Assembly (NCBI GenBank): GCA_039812465.1
Contig: JBDIAS010000159.1
Location: forward strand, 1-7,651
Direction: 5' to 3'
Origin: Austwickia sp039812465
Lineage (GTDB): Bacteria; Actinomycetota; Actinomycetes; Actinomycetales; Dermatophilaceae
Length of the DNA: 7,651 nt
Part shown: positions 1 to 6,006 of the stretch, in pieces
Position numbering within the stretch: position 1 is the stretch's first letter
How the letters are laid out: each line of letters starts with the position of its first letter
Translations under genes and position numbers: made by a program
Notes under the pieces: generated by a model
Databases searched by the model: none
The model's input: only the letters and a program-made list of their open reading frames with translations
What the model was told of the DNA's origin: nothing

Positions 1-363
1 GTGCCCCTGCGCGAACTCCGCGGGCGTCCGTACGTCAAGGATCGTGCTGTCCACCTCGCGCATCGCCGCCGCGAACCGGACCGGGTTGAGGGGGGTCCCG
101 AAGGCAGGCCCGGGCCGGGTCGGCGTAGGGGTCGGTGTGGGTGTCGGCGTCGCGCTCGAGGTCCCCGTGCCGGCATCGTCGACGGCGCCTCCCGGGTTCG
201 ACGCGGTGGCCGCGACGCCCGGCGCGCTGCTGGGCTCACCGCCCCCGCAGCCGGCGACGGGGGCCGCGACCATCAGCGCCAGGGCCGCGCCGCACGACCG
301 CCACGCCGCTGTCGATCCGGTCCCTCGCGCTGCGCGCGCGCTGGGGCACCGCTCCCAGACCAC
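1..363 (-). CDS. Rhodanese-like domain lipoprotein, N-terminal part (3' end outside the window)
   Basis: The frame starts at GTG 363-361, preceded on the minus strand by GAGGGAAGGG with a 7-nt gap, which decides the start. The 121 visible residues begin with a basic region and a hydrophobic stretch (about 25-38) ending in the lipobox VAGC, so Cys39 is the predicted lipidated residue; the protein should be anchored outside the cytoplasmic membrane. A Ser/Ala/Gly-rich, then Thr-Pro-repeat linker (TP units, residues 72-82) follows. At residues 108-121 the sequence ILDVRTPAEFAQGH is the typical first motif of rhodanese (sulfurtransferase) domains. The active-site loop with the possible catalytic Cys lies beyond the edge, so sulfurtransferase activity cannot be judged. 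Family known: such domains carry persulfide or serve as inactive binding modules. The assignment of lipoprotein plus rhodanese fold is fairly secure; the physiological role is unknown. Confidence 0.8.
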   Translation of the reverse strand, partial: MVWERCPSARAARGTGSTAAWRSCGAALALMVAAPVAGCGGGEPSSAPGVAATASNPGGAVDDAGTGTSSATPTPTPTPTPTRPGPAFGTPLNPVRFAAAMREVDSTILDVRTPAEFAQGH

Positions 364-409
364 ACCCCGGCCCTTCCCTCGACGGTCCCCCGACCGCCCC
401 CAGCGTAGC

Positions 410-479
410 CAGTCACAGGCCTCCGGTCTCAGGTCCCAGGTGACAGGTCACAGGTCTCCGGTCCCAGATCCCAGCTCTC
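410..479. repeat. Array of ten contiguous degenerate heptamers, consensus AGGTCNC
   Basis: Reading from 410 in steps of 7, ten units follow one another without spacers. Units at 431, 438, 445 and 452 start with AGGT, and the best consensus is AGGTCNC. The outer units (410, 417, 424, 459, 466, 473) are more degenerate. Because five heptamers make 35 bp, the array also appears as two 28-bp segments (412-439 and 447-474) matching at 25 of 28 positions. The centre contains the small palindrome GTGAC-AG-GTCAC (440-451). The array lies between the divergent starts at 363 (minus) and 592 (plus). A 7-bp period does not keep a reading frame, so it is not coding. It could be a multi-site operator or a simple-sequence expansion. 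Confidence 0.75.
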
Positions 480-529
480 TTGGTCGGCGCGGGACGTGCA
501 TGCCGTGACGCCAGCGGGGTACGGAACGC

Positions 530-570
530 GGTACGTAGTGCCCGACATCCGGTACGTATGCCCGACATCC
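530..570. repeat. Tandem 21/20-bp direct repeat upstream of the small gene at 592
   Basis: Two adjoining copies, 530-550 and 551-570, share GGTACGTA and TGCCCGACATCC and differ only by one extra G in the first copy. A third GGTACG lies at 518-523, so GGTACG recurs at 518, 530 and 551. Each repeat contains the self-complementary TACGTA. The pair ends 21 nt before the ATG at 592 and just before its Shine-Dalgarno site, the position expected for an operator or activator site. No convincing -10/-35 pair was found in it. Confidence 0.7.
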
Positions 571-591
571 ACCGACCCGCAGGAGAGCGCC

Positions 592-744
592 ATGAGCGAG
601 TCCCACCCGACCATCCCCCCGAGCAAGCCCCGCGACCCCTCGGTCACGCCCGACAGCGACCCGGCGCGTGACGCCACGGAGTCGGACGCAGAGATGCGCG
701 CCGAAGTCTGGGACGACGAGAGCCCCGCCCCCCATCAGGAGTAG
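592..744 (+). CDS. Small acidic, disordered hypothetical protein (50 aa)
   Basis: ATG 592 is preceded by AGGAG (581-585) with a good gap, which supports this start over an upstream in-frame ATG at 496 that lacks such a site and would read through the direct repeats. The 50-residue product is rich in Asp, Glu, Ser and Pro, has no cysteine, no hydrophobic segment and no signal peptide, and is probably an unfolded cytosolic protein. No family is recognised. Its last 10 nt overlap the 3' end of the convergent cpYpsA-family gene, so the two messages could pair at their ends. Support is the ribosome-binding site and codon-like G/C third positions; it is too short for more. Confidence 0.6.
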   Translation: MSESHPTIPPSKPRDPSVTPDSDPARDATESDAEMRAEVWDDESPAPHQE

Positions 745-1502
745 TGACCTCGCCCCGACCGCCGGTCGCGAAGCTCCTCGTGCGCGGCGCGCAGTCCGCG
801 CATCGCCGCCAGCAGGAGGGGTCGTGCGCGGTCGTACGTGCCCGGGGCTTCGCTCTCCCGCGGGCCGGCCACGTGGAGCACCAGCCCACCACGGCCGCCG
901 GATCGCGCGCGGCCTACCCCTCGCGGCTCGCCACCCCTTCGCGACGCTCCGCCGGCGGGCCGCACACCACCGGCCTGCAGGTCGCCCTCGGTGGCGCCCC
1001 GTTCATCGACGGTCAGCGCCGGGAGCCGGAGGACCCAGGACGTCAGGTGGCCGACAAGGCCCGATCGCGCGTCGCGATCGTCGAGACCGCGTAGCTCGAG
1101 ACCGCGTAAGTCGAGACCGTGCGAGTCGAGACCGCGTAGGTCGAGGCGGAGGACCGGCCTGCCCAAGCTCCGAGCAGCTTCGATCGTGAGCTCCGTACCG
1201 GGAGAGACACGGCCGCCGCGCGCGTCGAGCACCAGCGTCGCGTCGCTGTCCCGCACGTTCCGCCAGGTCCGCTCGGCGGGATCGCCCGACGTCGTGGGCC
1301 GCAGCCCCGGGTAGGCCGCGAGCAGGCCGGGCGGCTCGGGCAGGTCCTCCGCCCACCCACCAGCGGGACACCACCCCCCGTACGGCTCCCCCAGCGCGAC
1401 GGCCGCGTCGAGGAGCGCCCGGTCCACCCCGGTCTGCCCCCCGCTCACCCAGCGCGCCACGATCCGCCGGGCGTCGCGGGTGTCACCGGCCAGATCCGTC
1501 AC
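735..1502 (-). CDS. cpYpsA / SLOG-superfamily protein ('putative molybdenum cofactor carrier') with internal insertions
   Basis: GTG 1502-1500 follows GAGGAG (minus strand, 1515-1510) with a 7-nt gap, fixing the start; the product is 255 residues. Residues 20-29 (SGGQTGVDRA), 43-53 (GWCPAGGWAED), 79-92 (TWRNVRDSDATLVL), 102-105 (GTEL) and the C-terminal AGPRESEAPG (212-221) are hallmarks of the cpYpsA family, a Rossmann-like SLOG fold often labelled molybdenum cofactor carrier; members are thought to bind nucleotide-type ligands and their true function is not settled. Members I recall are roughly 150-180 residues. Here the core is interrupted by a Leu-Arg-Gly-Leu-Asp repeat (about 122-141) and a Gly/Arg-rich stretch (about 163-206), both in frame since conserved motifs on either side share one frame. 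Convergent with and overlapping the small gene at 592; divergent from the P450, 148 nt between starts. Confidence 0.85.
   Translation of the reverse strand: MTDLAGDTRDARRIVARWVSGGQTGVDRALLDAAVALGEPYGGWCPAGGWAEDLPEPPGLLAAYPGLRPTTSGDPAERTWRNVRDSDATLVLDARGGRVSPGTELTIEAARSLGRPVLRLDLRGLDSHGLDLRGLELRGLDDRDARSGLVGHLTSWVLRLPALTVDERGATEGDLQAGGVRPAGGASRRGGEPRGVGRARSGGRGGLVLHVAGPRESEAPGTYDRARPLLLAAMRGLRAAHEELRDRRSGRGHYS
1081..1150. repeat. 15-bp minisatellite inside the cpYpsA-family gene
   Basis: Four contiguous 15-bp units start at 1081, 1096, 1111 and 1126 (plus-strand consensus TCGAGACCGCGTAGG), with a partial fifth from 1141. The third unit is the most diverged. On the coding (minus) strand the unit length preserves frame and encodes a five-residue Leu-Arg-Gly-Leu-Asp/Glu repeat at about residues 122-141. 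It resembles slippage-type expansion in a loop of the protein, and copy number may vary between strains. Confidence 0.82.
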
Positions 1503-1557
1503 AGGTCATCTCCTCGCGACCGCACAGCGCTTGATACCCACGCGACAGAAGTGTCTC

Positions 1558-1587
1558 TCGACCGCCGTTCTTCTACGAATGTAGAAT
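1558..1587 (+). promoter_or_regulatory. Putative P450 promoter with overlapping inverted-repeat operator
   Basis: TTCTAC (1571-1576) and GTAGAA (1581-1586) form a perfect inverted repeat around the 4-nt spacer GAAT. Its right arm overlaps TAGAAT (1582-1587), a near-consensus -10 hexamer; TCGACC (1558-1563) is a plausible -35 with an 18-bp spacer. Transcription would begin near 1594 and leave a leader of about 57 nt before ATG 1651. An inverted repeat over the -10 is the usual arrangement for repression by a dimeric regulator, but no regulator gene is in the window. The site also lies upstream of the divergent gene at 1502 and could affect both. Confidence 0.42.
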
Positions 1588-1650
1588 CGTCGCGTCGGGT
1601 TGCGCCGGTGGGCTGTCGCCGGCGGCGATCACCAGCGGGAGGGGAGCCCC

Positions 1651-2988
1651 ATGAGCGTGACTGAGGTTGCCGCCGACGTCGTCCAGGCCACCACGGGGGT
1701 CGTGCGGGACGCCGTACGGACGGGGGTGCTCGCCGGATTGCGAGCGCGAGGGCACTCCACGGGTCGGCTGCTCGACCCGTACATGGTGGTCGATCCGTAC
1801 CCCACCTACGACTGGATCCGCGCCCAGGGCCCTGCGTTCCAGGCGGAGATGGGGATCGTCACCGCCTCGCACGACGTCTGCGGCGCGGTCCTGCGTTCAC
1901 CGTCGGTCATCACCGCCACCAGCGTTCGGGACACCCACATGGACGGCACGTCGCCGTTGATGCGCTGGCTGTTCGGCAACCCGGACCGGAGCGGCCTCAT
2001 CGATCCGCTCGGCCCGGACACCATGGTCGGCACCGACGGAGCCGACCACGCCCGGCTGCGGTCGGTGGTCAGCGCGGTCTTCACCCCGAACGCCGTCTCC
2101 GCCCTCCGGCCCCGCCTGGAGGAGATCGCGGCCGAGCTGGTCGACGAGACGGCGCGCCAGCAGACCTTCGACCTCATGACGAGCCTCGCGGGGCCCCTGC
2201 CGGTACGGGCGATCTGCGAGGTGCTGGGCGTGCCGACCCGCGACGTGGACCGGTTCGCGCGGTGGGGCTCCGACATCGCGGCCGACCTGGATTCCCTCGT
2301 GCCGGCCCACCGGCAGCGGGCGGCCACCCGGTCGCTGCGGGACCTGAAGGCGTACTTCGAGGAGCTCGTCCCCGCCCGCCACCGCACCCCGGGCGACGAC
2401 ATCCTGTCCCGGCTGATCACGGCGGAGGCGCAGGAGGGTCGCCTCAGCGAGCGCGAGATCGTGGCCACCGCCATTCTCCTGCTCTTCGCCGGGTTCGAGA
2501 CGACGGTCAACCTCATCGGCAACGGCGCGGCGGCGTTGCTGCGCCACCCCGAGCAGCTCCGGCTCCTGCAAGAGGATCCGACGCGGATTCCGCGCGCGGT
2601 CGAGGAGATGCTGCGGTACGACGCGCCGGTCCAGCTGGTCGGTCGCATCCCCACGACGGACCTGTGCCTCGCCAGCGCGGACCTCCCGGAGGGCGTGATG
2701 ATCTCCCTGATGATCGGCGGGGCGAACCGCGACCCCGCGGTCTTCGAGGACCCAGGCCGCTTCGACGTGCTGCGGCCCAACGCCGCCAAACACCTGTCGT
2801 TCGCCGCGGGACCCCACCATTGCCTCGGCGCCTCGTTGGCGCGCATGGAGGCCCAGATCGCCTTCACCGCGCTGCTGGAACGGTTCGAGCACCTCGAGCT
2901 GGCGGGTACCCCCCGACGCCGGAAAACGTTCATCCTGCGCGGCTACCGGAGCATCCCGGTCCGCGGCTCCGCGCCGGCCCGCCGGTAG
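1651..2988 (+). CDS. Cytochrome P450 monooxygenase
   Basis: The start is ATG 1651, preceded by GGGAGGGGAG at 1637-1646; the frame stays open upstream to 1600 but has no ribosome-binding site there. The product is 445 residues, soluble, with no signal or membrane anchor, as usual for bacterial P450s. Visible landmarks: DHARLR (132-137) in the C helix, I-helix AGFETT (280-285) with the acid-alcohol pair for oxygen activation, ExxR in EMLR (319-322), and the haem loop FAAGPHHCLG with Cys391 as thiolate ligand. The second loop position is Ala rather than the common Gly. About 35 N-terminal residues precede the usual LLDPYxxxDPYPxYD region. No ferredoxin or reductase is nearby, so electrons must come from partners elsewhere. 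Substrate and CYP family cannot be assigned. It has its own promoter candidate and a hairpin at its end. Confidence 0.97.
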   Translation: MSVTEVAADVVQATTGVVRDAVRTGVLAGLRARGHSTGRLLDPYMVVDPYPTYDWIRAQGPAFQAEMGIVTASHDVCGAVLRSPSVITATSVRDTHMDGTSPLMRWLFGNPDRSGLIDPLGPDTMVGTDGADHARLRSVVSAVFTPNAVSALRPRLEEIAAELVDETARQQTFDLMTSLAGPLPVRAICEVLGVPTRDVDRFARWGSDIAADLDSLVPAHRQRAATRSLRDLKAYFEELVPARHRTPGDDILSRLITAEAQEGRLSEREIVATAILLLFAGFETTVNLIGNGAAALLRHPEQLRLLQEDPTRIPRAVEEMLRYDAPVQLVGRIPTTDLCLASADLPEGVMISLMIGGANRDPAVFEDPGRFDVLRPNAAKHLSFAAGPHHCLGASLARMEAQIAFTALLERFEHLELAGTPRRRKTFILRGYRSIPVRGSAPARR

Positions 2989-3017
2989 CGCTCGCGGCCC
3001 AGCGTGGCCCGAGCGCT
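2987..3017 (+). terminator. Hairpin terminator overlapping the P450 stop codon
   Basis: AGCGCTCG (2987-2994) pairs with CGAGCGCT (3010-3017); after one bulged C, GGCC (2996-2999) pairs with GGCC (3006-3009), leaving the 6-nt loop CAGCGT. The stem begins within the TAG stop (2986-2988). There is no T-run, which is common for actinomycete terminators. It argues against simple read-through from the P450 into the acylase gene. Confidence 0.6.
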
Positions 3018-3072
3018 CCACGAGTTCCGGCACGCGCTGCAGTGGGTTTCTCCCGGGAACGCCTGTCGCAGA

Positions 3073-3126
3073 GTGTGAGACACGCCACAGCCGGTGCTTG
3101 ACGGACGTCCGACGCCGGTTGACGAT
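3073..3126 (+). promoter_or_regulatory. Possible acylase promoter/operator region (weak)
   Basis: TTGACG occurs twice, at 3098-3103 and 3119-3124, 21 bp apart. A weak -10 candidate, GACGAT (3121-3126), lies 17 bp after the first. Two small palindromes sit around it: GTGT-GAG-ACAC (3073-3083) and the 10-bp CGGACGTCCG (3102-3111). The -35 matches are good but no strong -10 is seen, so this is only a candidate; a start here would give a leader of more than 200 nt containing the 33-bp repeats. Confidence 0.25.
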
Positions 3127-3222
3127 GCCTGCGGCTCAGTTCTTTTCAGCGCTCCGCGCGCACCTGCCCCGCATCTGTTCGCGCTACCCCCTCTCACCGT
3201 CACCGCATCCCGCCGCGGACGA

Positions 3223-3309
3223 GCAGTTCGTCGCCGATGAGCTTGTCGCCGACCAGCAGTTCGTCGCCAATGAGCTCGTCGCCGACAACCAGCTCATGGC
3301 CGTCGAGCG
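3223..3309. repeat. 33-bp tandem repeat (two good copies plus a decayed third)
   Basis: Copies 3223-3255 and 3256-3288 match at 30 of 33 positions; 3289-3309 matches the start of the unit at about 15 of 21. Each unit is itself built from two related halves of about 15-18 bp around GTCGCCGA. Since 33 is a multiple of 3, frames stay open on both strands, giving repeats of the FVADELVAD type on plus and ELLVGDKLIGDE type on minus. Neither frame has gene signals. The repeat lies in the would-be 5' leader of the acylase. Confidence 0.75.
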
Positions 3310-3370
3310 TTTTCGTCGCACCCGCCGCGGATGAGCCGCCCGTCGACGCCCGGTCAAGGAGGACCAGCCC

Positions 3371-5911
3371 ATGACGACGTCCCCTCGCTCCCACCGCCTC
3401 CCCCTCGCTCTGCTCGCCGGCGCCCTCGGGACCGCCCTCACCGTCCCGCTCGCGGGCCCAGCGCTCGCCCGTACCGCATCCGACACGTCCACTGAGGCCG
3501 CGGGCGTTGCTATCACGCGCCTGGCCGGCGCGTCCGACGCGTCGGTCACCATCAAGCGCGATGCGTACGGGATCCCGCACGTCTACGCCAACACCACGTT
3601 CGACCTGTTCCGCGGGTACGGGTACGTGGTCGCGGAGGACCGCCTCTTCCAGATGGAGATGTCCCGGCGTTCCACGCAGGGCACCGTCTCCGAGGTCCTC
3701 GGCGCCGACTACCTCGCTCTCGACAAGGACACCCGCTCCGGCTTCGACCCGGCCTCCATCAAGGCCCAGATCGCGGCCCTGCCCGCCGACGACCGCGCCA
3801 TCCTGGACGGCTACGCCGCCGGGATGAACGAGCGAATCGCGCAGGTCCGCAAGAGCCCCGGCACGCTGCTGCCCCAGCAGTTCACGGACTTCGGCTTCGC
3901 GCCCTCGGACTGGACCGGCTACGACGTGGCCATGGTGTGGATCGGCACCATGGCGAACCGCTACTCCGACTACAGCGAAGAGATCTCCAACTACCAGGTG
4001 CTGCAGCAGCTCCTCGCCGCCAACGGGCCCGTGAAGGGCCGCGCGCTGTTCGAGCAGCTCGTGTGGACCGAGGACCCGCTGGCCCCGACCACGGTGCCCG
4101 GGCCGAACTCCGGCAGGGACCCGGCCGCGAACGGCGAGTCGAGCTCCTCGCCGCGGCCGAAGGCCCTCCCGTCCCTGAAGCCGGTCTCGCCGCAGCTGCG
4201 CGACACCGGCGAGGTCCAGGCGATCCGGCACGGCGGCGAGGGGTGGCCGTCCGGGGCGCCGAAGGCCTCCAACCTGTGGGCGGTCGGCGCGTCCAAGGCG
4301 TCCGGCGCGAAGTCGATCCTGGTCAACGGCCCGCAGTTCCAGTGGTTCAACCCCTCGTACGTCTTCGGGATCGGGCTGCACGGCGCCGGGTTCGACTTCG
4401 CGGGCAACACGCCGTTCGCCTACCCGGCCGTGATCTTCGGGACGAACAACGAGATCTCCTGGGGCGCGACCGCCGGGCCGATGAACGTGGTGGACGTCTA
4501 CCAGGAGAAGCTCGCGCCCGACAACGACCGCAAGTACCTGTACGACGGTGCGTGGCGCGACATGGTCGTCCGGCAGGAGACGATCAAGGTCAAGGGTGCC
4601 GCCGACGTCCCGCACGACGTGCTCTCGACCGTCCACGGGTTCGTCACCTCGGTCGACCCGGCCAACCGGACGGCCTACTCCAAGAAGCGCTCCTACGCCG
4701 GCCTGGAGGTCCAGTCGCTGATCACCTGGACGCGGATGCCTCAGGCCAAGAACTACGAGGAGTTCCGGGCGCGCGCGAGCAAGTTCGCGATCTCGATCAA
4801 CTGGTACTACTCCGACGCGCGCGGCAACATCGGCTACATCTCCCCGGGACGGTTGCCGAACCGGCCCGGCCACCAGGACATGCGGATCCCGGCGATCGGC
4901 GACGGCTCGATGGAGTGGCAGGGCTACGCCGACTTCGCGCACAACCCGCAGGTCCTCAACCCGGCGCAGGGCTTCATCATGAACTGGAACAACGAGGCCG
5001 CGCCGGGCTTCAACAACGACTACAGCAACTGGGGCCCGGTCGACCGGGCCAACGAGATCGACTCCGCCTTGCGGGAGCGGTCTCGCTTCAGCCCGCAGCA
5101 GATGTGGGACCTGAACGAGCGGTTCTCGTTCGCTGACCTGAACCTGCGCTACCTGCAGCCGGTGATCGCCAAGGCCGCCGCCAGCATGCCGTCCGGCGAC
5201 GCGCGCCGCGCCGACCTCGCGCTGGTCGCGTCCTGGGACGGCGAGACGCGCGACCGGGACGGCGACGGCGTGTACGACGGGCCGCAGCCCGCCATCATGC
5301 GCGCCTGGCTGCCGCTCCTCTTCGAGAAGGTGCTGGCCGACGACCTGCCGCCGTCGATCTATCAGGCGTACACGCGGAACATCTACCAGACCCGGCCCGT
5401 GGAGACGCGAGGCTCGGTCCGTCCGGCGAACGCGCTCAAGCTCGTCTACAACAACCTGCTCGGCGCGAAGGCCGGCGTGCCCCAGACGTACGACTTCTTC
5501 AACGGGGCGAAGCCGGAGGACGTGATCACCGAGACGTACCTGCAGGCGGTCGCCTCGCTGCGGGCCGAGAAGGGCGCGAACACGGCGGCCTGGACCGTGC
5601 CGATCTCGCCGATGCAGTTCAGCAGCAAGAACTTCCTCGGCGTCCCGCAGGCCGGCGCGGATGAGACGATCATCGGCGCGCAGCACATGAACCGGGGCAG
5701 TGAGAACAACATGGCGGTGCTCGGCGGCGGCGCGCCGCGGCTGTGCCTGGTGGCACCCCCCGGACAGTCAGGGTTCATCGCCCCCGACGGCACGAAGTCC
5801 CCGCATTACACCGACCAGCTGGAGATGTTCAACACCTTCCAGTGCCGGGAGGAGCACCTGACGGCCCGGCAGGTCGACGCGGCGACCGTCGCGACGACGA
5901 CGCTCCCGTAA
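3371..5911 (+). CDS. pac: Penicillin G acylase precursor (secreted Ntn hydrolase)
   Basis: ATG 3371 follows AAGGAGG with an 8-nt gap; the product is 846 residues. Residues 1-33 are a Sec-type signal peptide (basic start, hydrophobic core, ALA cleavage motif at 31-33). The precursor should self-cleave into an alpha chain, a Pro/Ser-rich spacer (about 240-299) and a beta chain starting at Ser300 (SNLW), the catalytic nucleophile. By alignment from memory to the E. coli enzyme (beta numbering = residue minus 299): Gln23 (322), Ala69 (368) and Asn241 (540, in NWNN) of the reaction centre are present, as are pocket residues Phe24, Phe57, Trp154 and Ile177 and alpha-chain Met142 (194) and Arg145 (197). 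Alpha Phe146 is Tyr198. The calcium ligand alpha Glu152 (204) and beta Asp76 (375) are kept, but beta Asp73 is Asn372. The family hydrolyses phenylacetyl amides such as penicillin G, and some members act on other N-acyl compounds. Own ribosome-binding site and terminator suggest a single-gene unit. Confidence 0.97.
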   Translation: MTTSPRSHRLPLALLAGALGTALTVPLAGPALARTASDTSTEAAGVAITRLAGASDASVTIKRDAYGIPHVYANTTFDLFRGYGYVVAEDRLFQMEMSRRSTQGTVSEVLGADYLALDKDTRSGFDPASIKAQIAALPADDRAILDGYAAGMNERIAQVRKSPGTLLPQQFTDFGFAPSDWTGYDVAMVWIGTMANRYSDYSEEISNYQVLQQLLAANGPVKGRALFEQLVWTEDPLAPTTVPGPNSGRDPAANGESSSSPRPKALPSLKPVSPQLRDTGEVQAIRHGGEGWPSGAPKASNLWAVGASKASGAKSILVNGPQFQWFNPSYVFGIGLHGAGFDFAGNTPFAYPAVIFGTNNEISWGATAGPMNVVDVYQEKLAPDNDRKYLYDGAWRDMVVRQETIKVKGAADVPHDVLSTVHGFVTSVDPANRTAYSKKRSYAGLEVQSLITWTRMPQAKNYEEFRARASKFAISINWYYSDARGNIGYISPGRLPNRPGHQDMRIPAIGDGSMEWQGYADFAHNPQVLNPAQGFIMNWNNEAAPGFNNDYSNWGPVDRANEIDSALRERSRFSPQQMWDLNERFSFADLNLRYLQPVIAKAAASMPSGDARRADLALVASWDGETRDRDGDGVYDGPQPAIMRAWLPLLFEKVLADDLPPSIYQAYTRNIYQTRPVETRGSVRPANALKLVYNNLLGAKAGVPQTYDFFNGAKPEDVITETYLQAVASLRAEKGANTAAWTVPISPMQFSSKNFLGVPQAGADETIIGAQHMNRGSENNMAVLGGGAPRLCLVAPPGQSGFIAPDGTKSPHYTDQLEMFNTFQCREEHLTARQVDAATVATTTLP

Positions 5912-5927
5912 CCCGTACGGCATGGCT

Positions 5928-5964
5928 GGCGCCTGGGCGCGGGGTCCTTCCCTGCCCAGGCGCC
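5928..5964 (+). terminator. Terminator hairpin after the acylase gene
   Basis: GGCGCCTGGGC (5928-5938) and GCCCAGGCGCC (5954-5964) are perfect 11-bp arms around a 15-nt loop that can pair further (GGG with CCC). It starts 16 nt after the acylase stop. No T-run follows. A second, smaller hairpin, GCCGGG (5978-5983) with CCCGGC (5992-5997), lies just downstream. Confidence 0.75.
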
Positions 5965-6006
5965 GGCGGGGACACTCGCCGGGCTGTCCACCCCGGCGGC
6001 GTACGG

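Larger units (their letters stand above)
3018..3370. other. Intergenic region between P450 and penicillin acylase
   Basis: No convincing gene is present. A plus-strand frame from 3098 (TTG) to 3334 is open but has no ribosome-binding site and a low-complexity repeat forms much of its latter half. The region holds possible promoter and operator elements (3073-3126), a 33-bp tandem repeat (3223-3288), and at its end the acylase ribosome-binding site AAGGAGG (3356-3362), 8 nt before ATG 3371. Confidence 0.6.

Noticed and set aside
44..508. Plus-strand open frames over the first 500 bases
   Set aside because: They run antisense to the rhodanese lipoprotein, which has a clear start site, lipobox and domain motif on the minus strand.
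496..591. Upstream ATG extending the small acidic protein to 82 residues
   Set aside because: The extension is encoded by the 20/21-bp direct repeats and lacks a ribosome-binding site, while AGGAG directly supports ATG 592.
429..735. Minus-strand frames across the heptamer array and the small acidic gene
   Set aside because: They read through 7-bp repeats that do not keep frame, have no ribosome-binding site, and oppose a better supported gene.
1600..1650. Upstream TTG start adding 17 residues to the P450
   Set aside because: No ribosome-binding site at 1600, whereas ATG 1651 has a strong one and the extension has no P450 character.
1806..3033. Two long minus-strand open frames opposite the P450
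   Set aside because: Shadows of the P450 coding sequence with biased composition and no family motifs or start signals.
3098..3334. Plus-strand frame of 78 codons before the acylase
   Set aside because: Starts at TTG with no ribosome-binding site, and the 33-bp repeat makes up a large part of it; treated as intergenic.
3200..5686. Very long open frame (828 codons) on the minus strand opposite the acylase gene
   Set aside because: It mirrors the acylase frame; high G/C third-position bias keeps antisense frames open. The translation is Arg/Val/Gly-rich with no recognisable motif and no ribosome-binding site.
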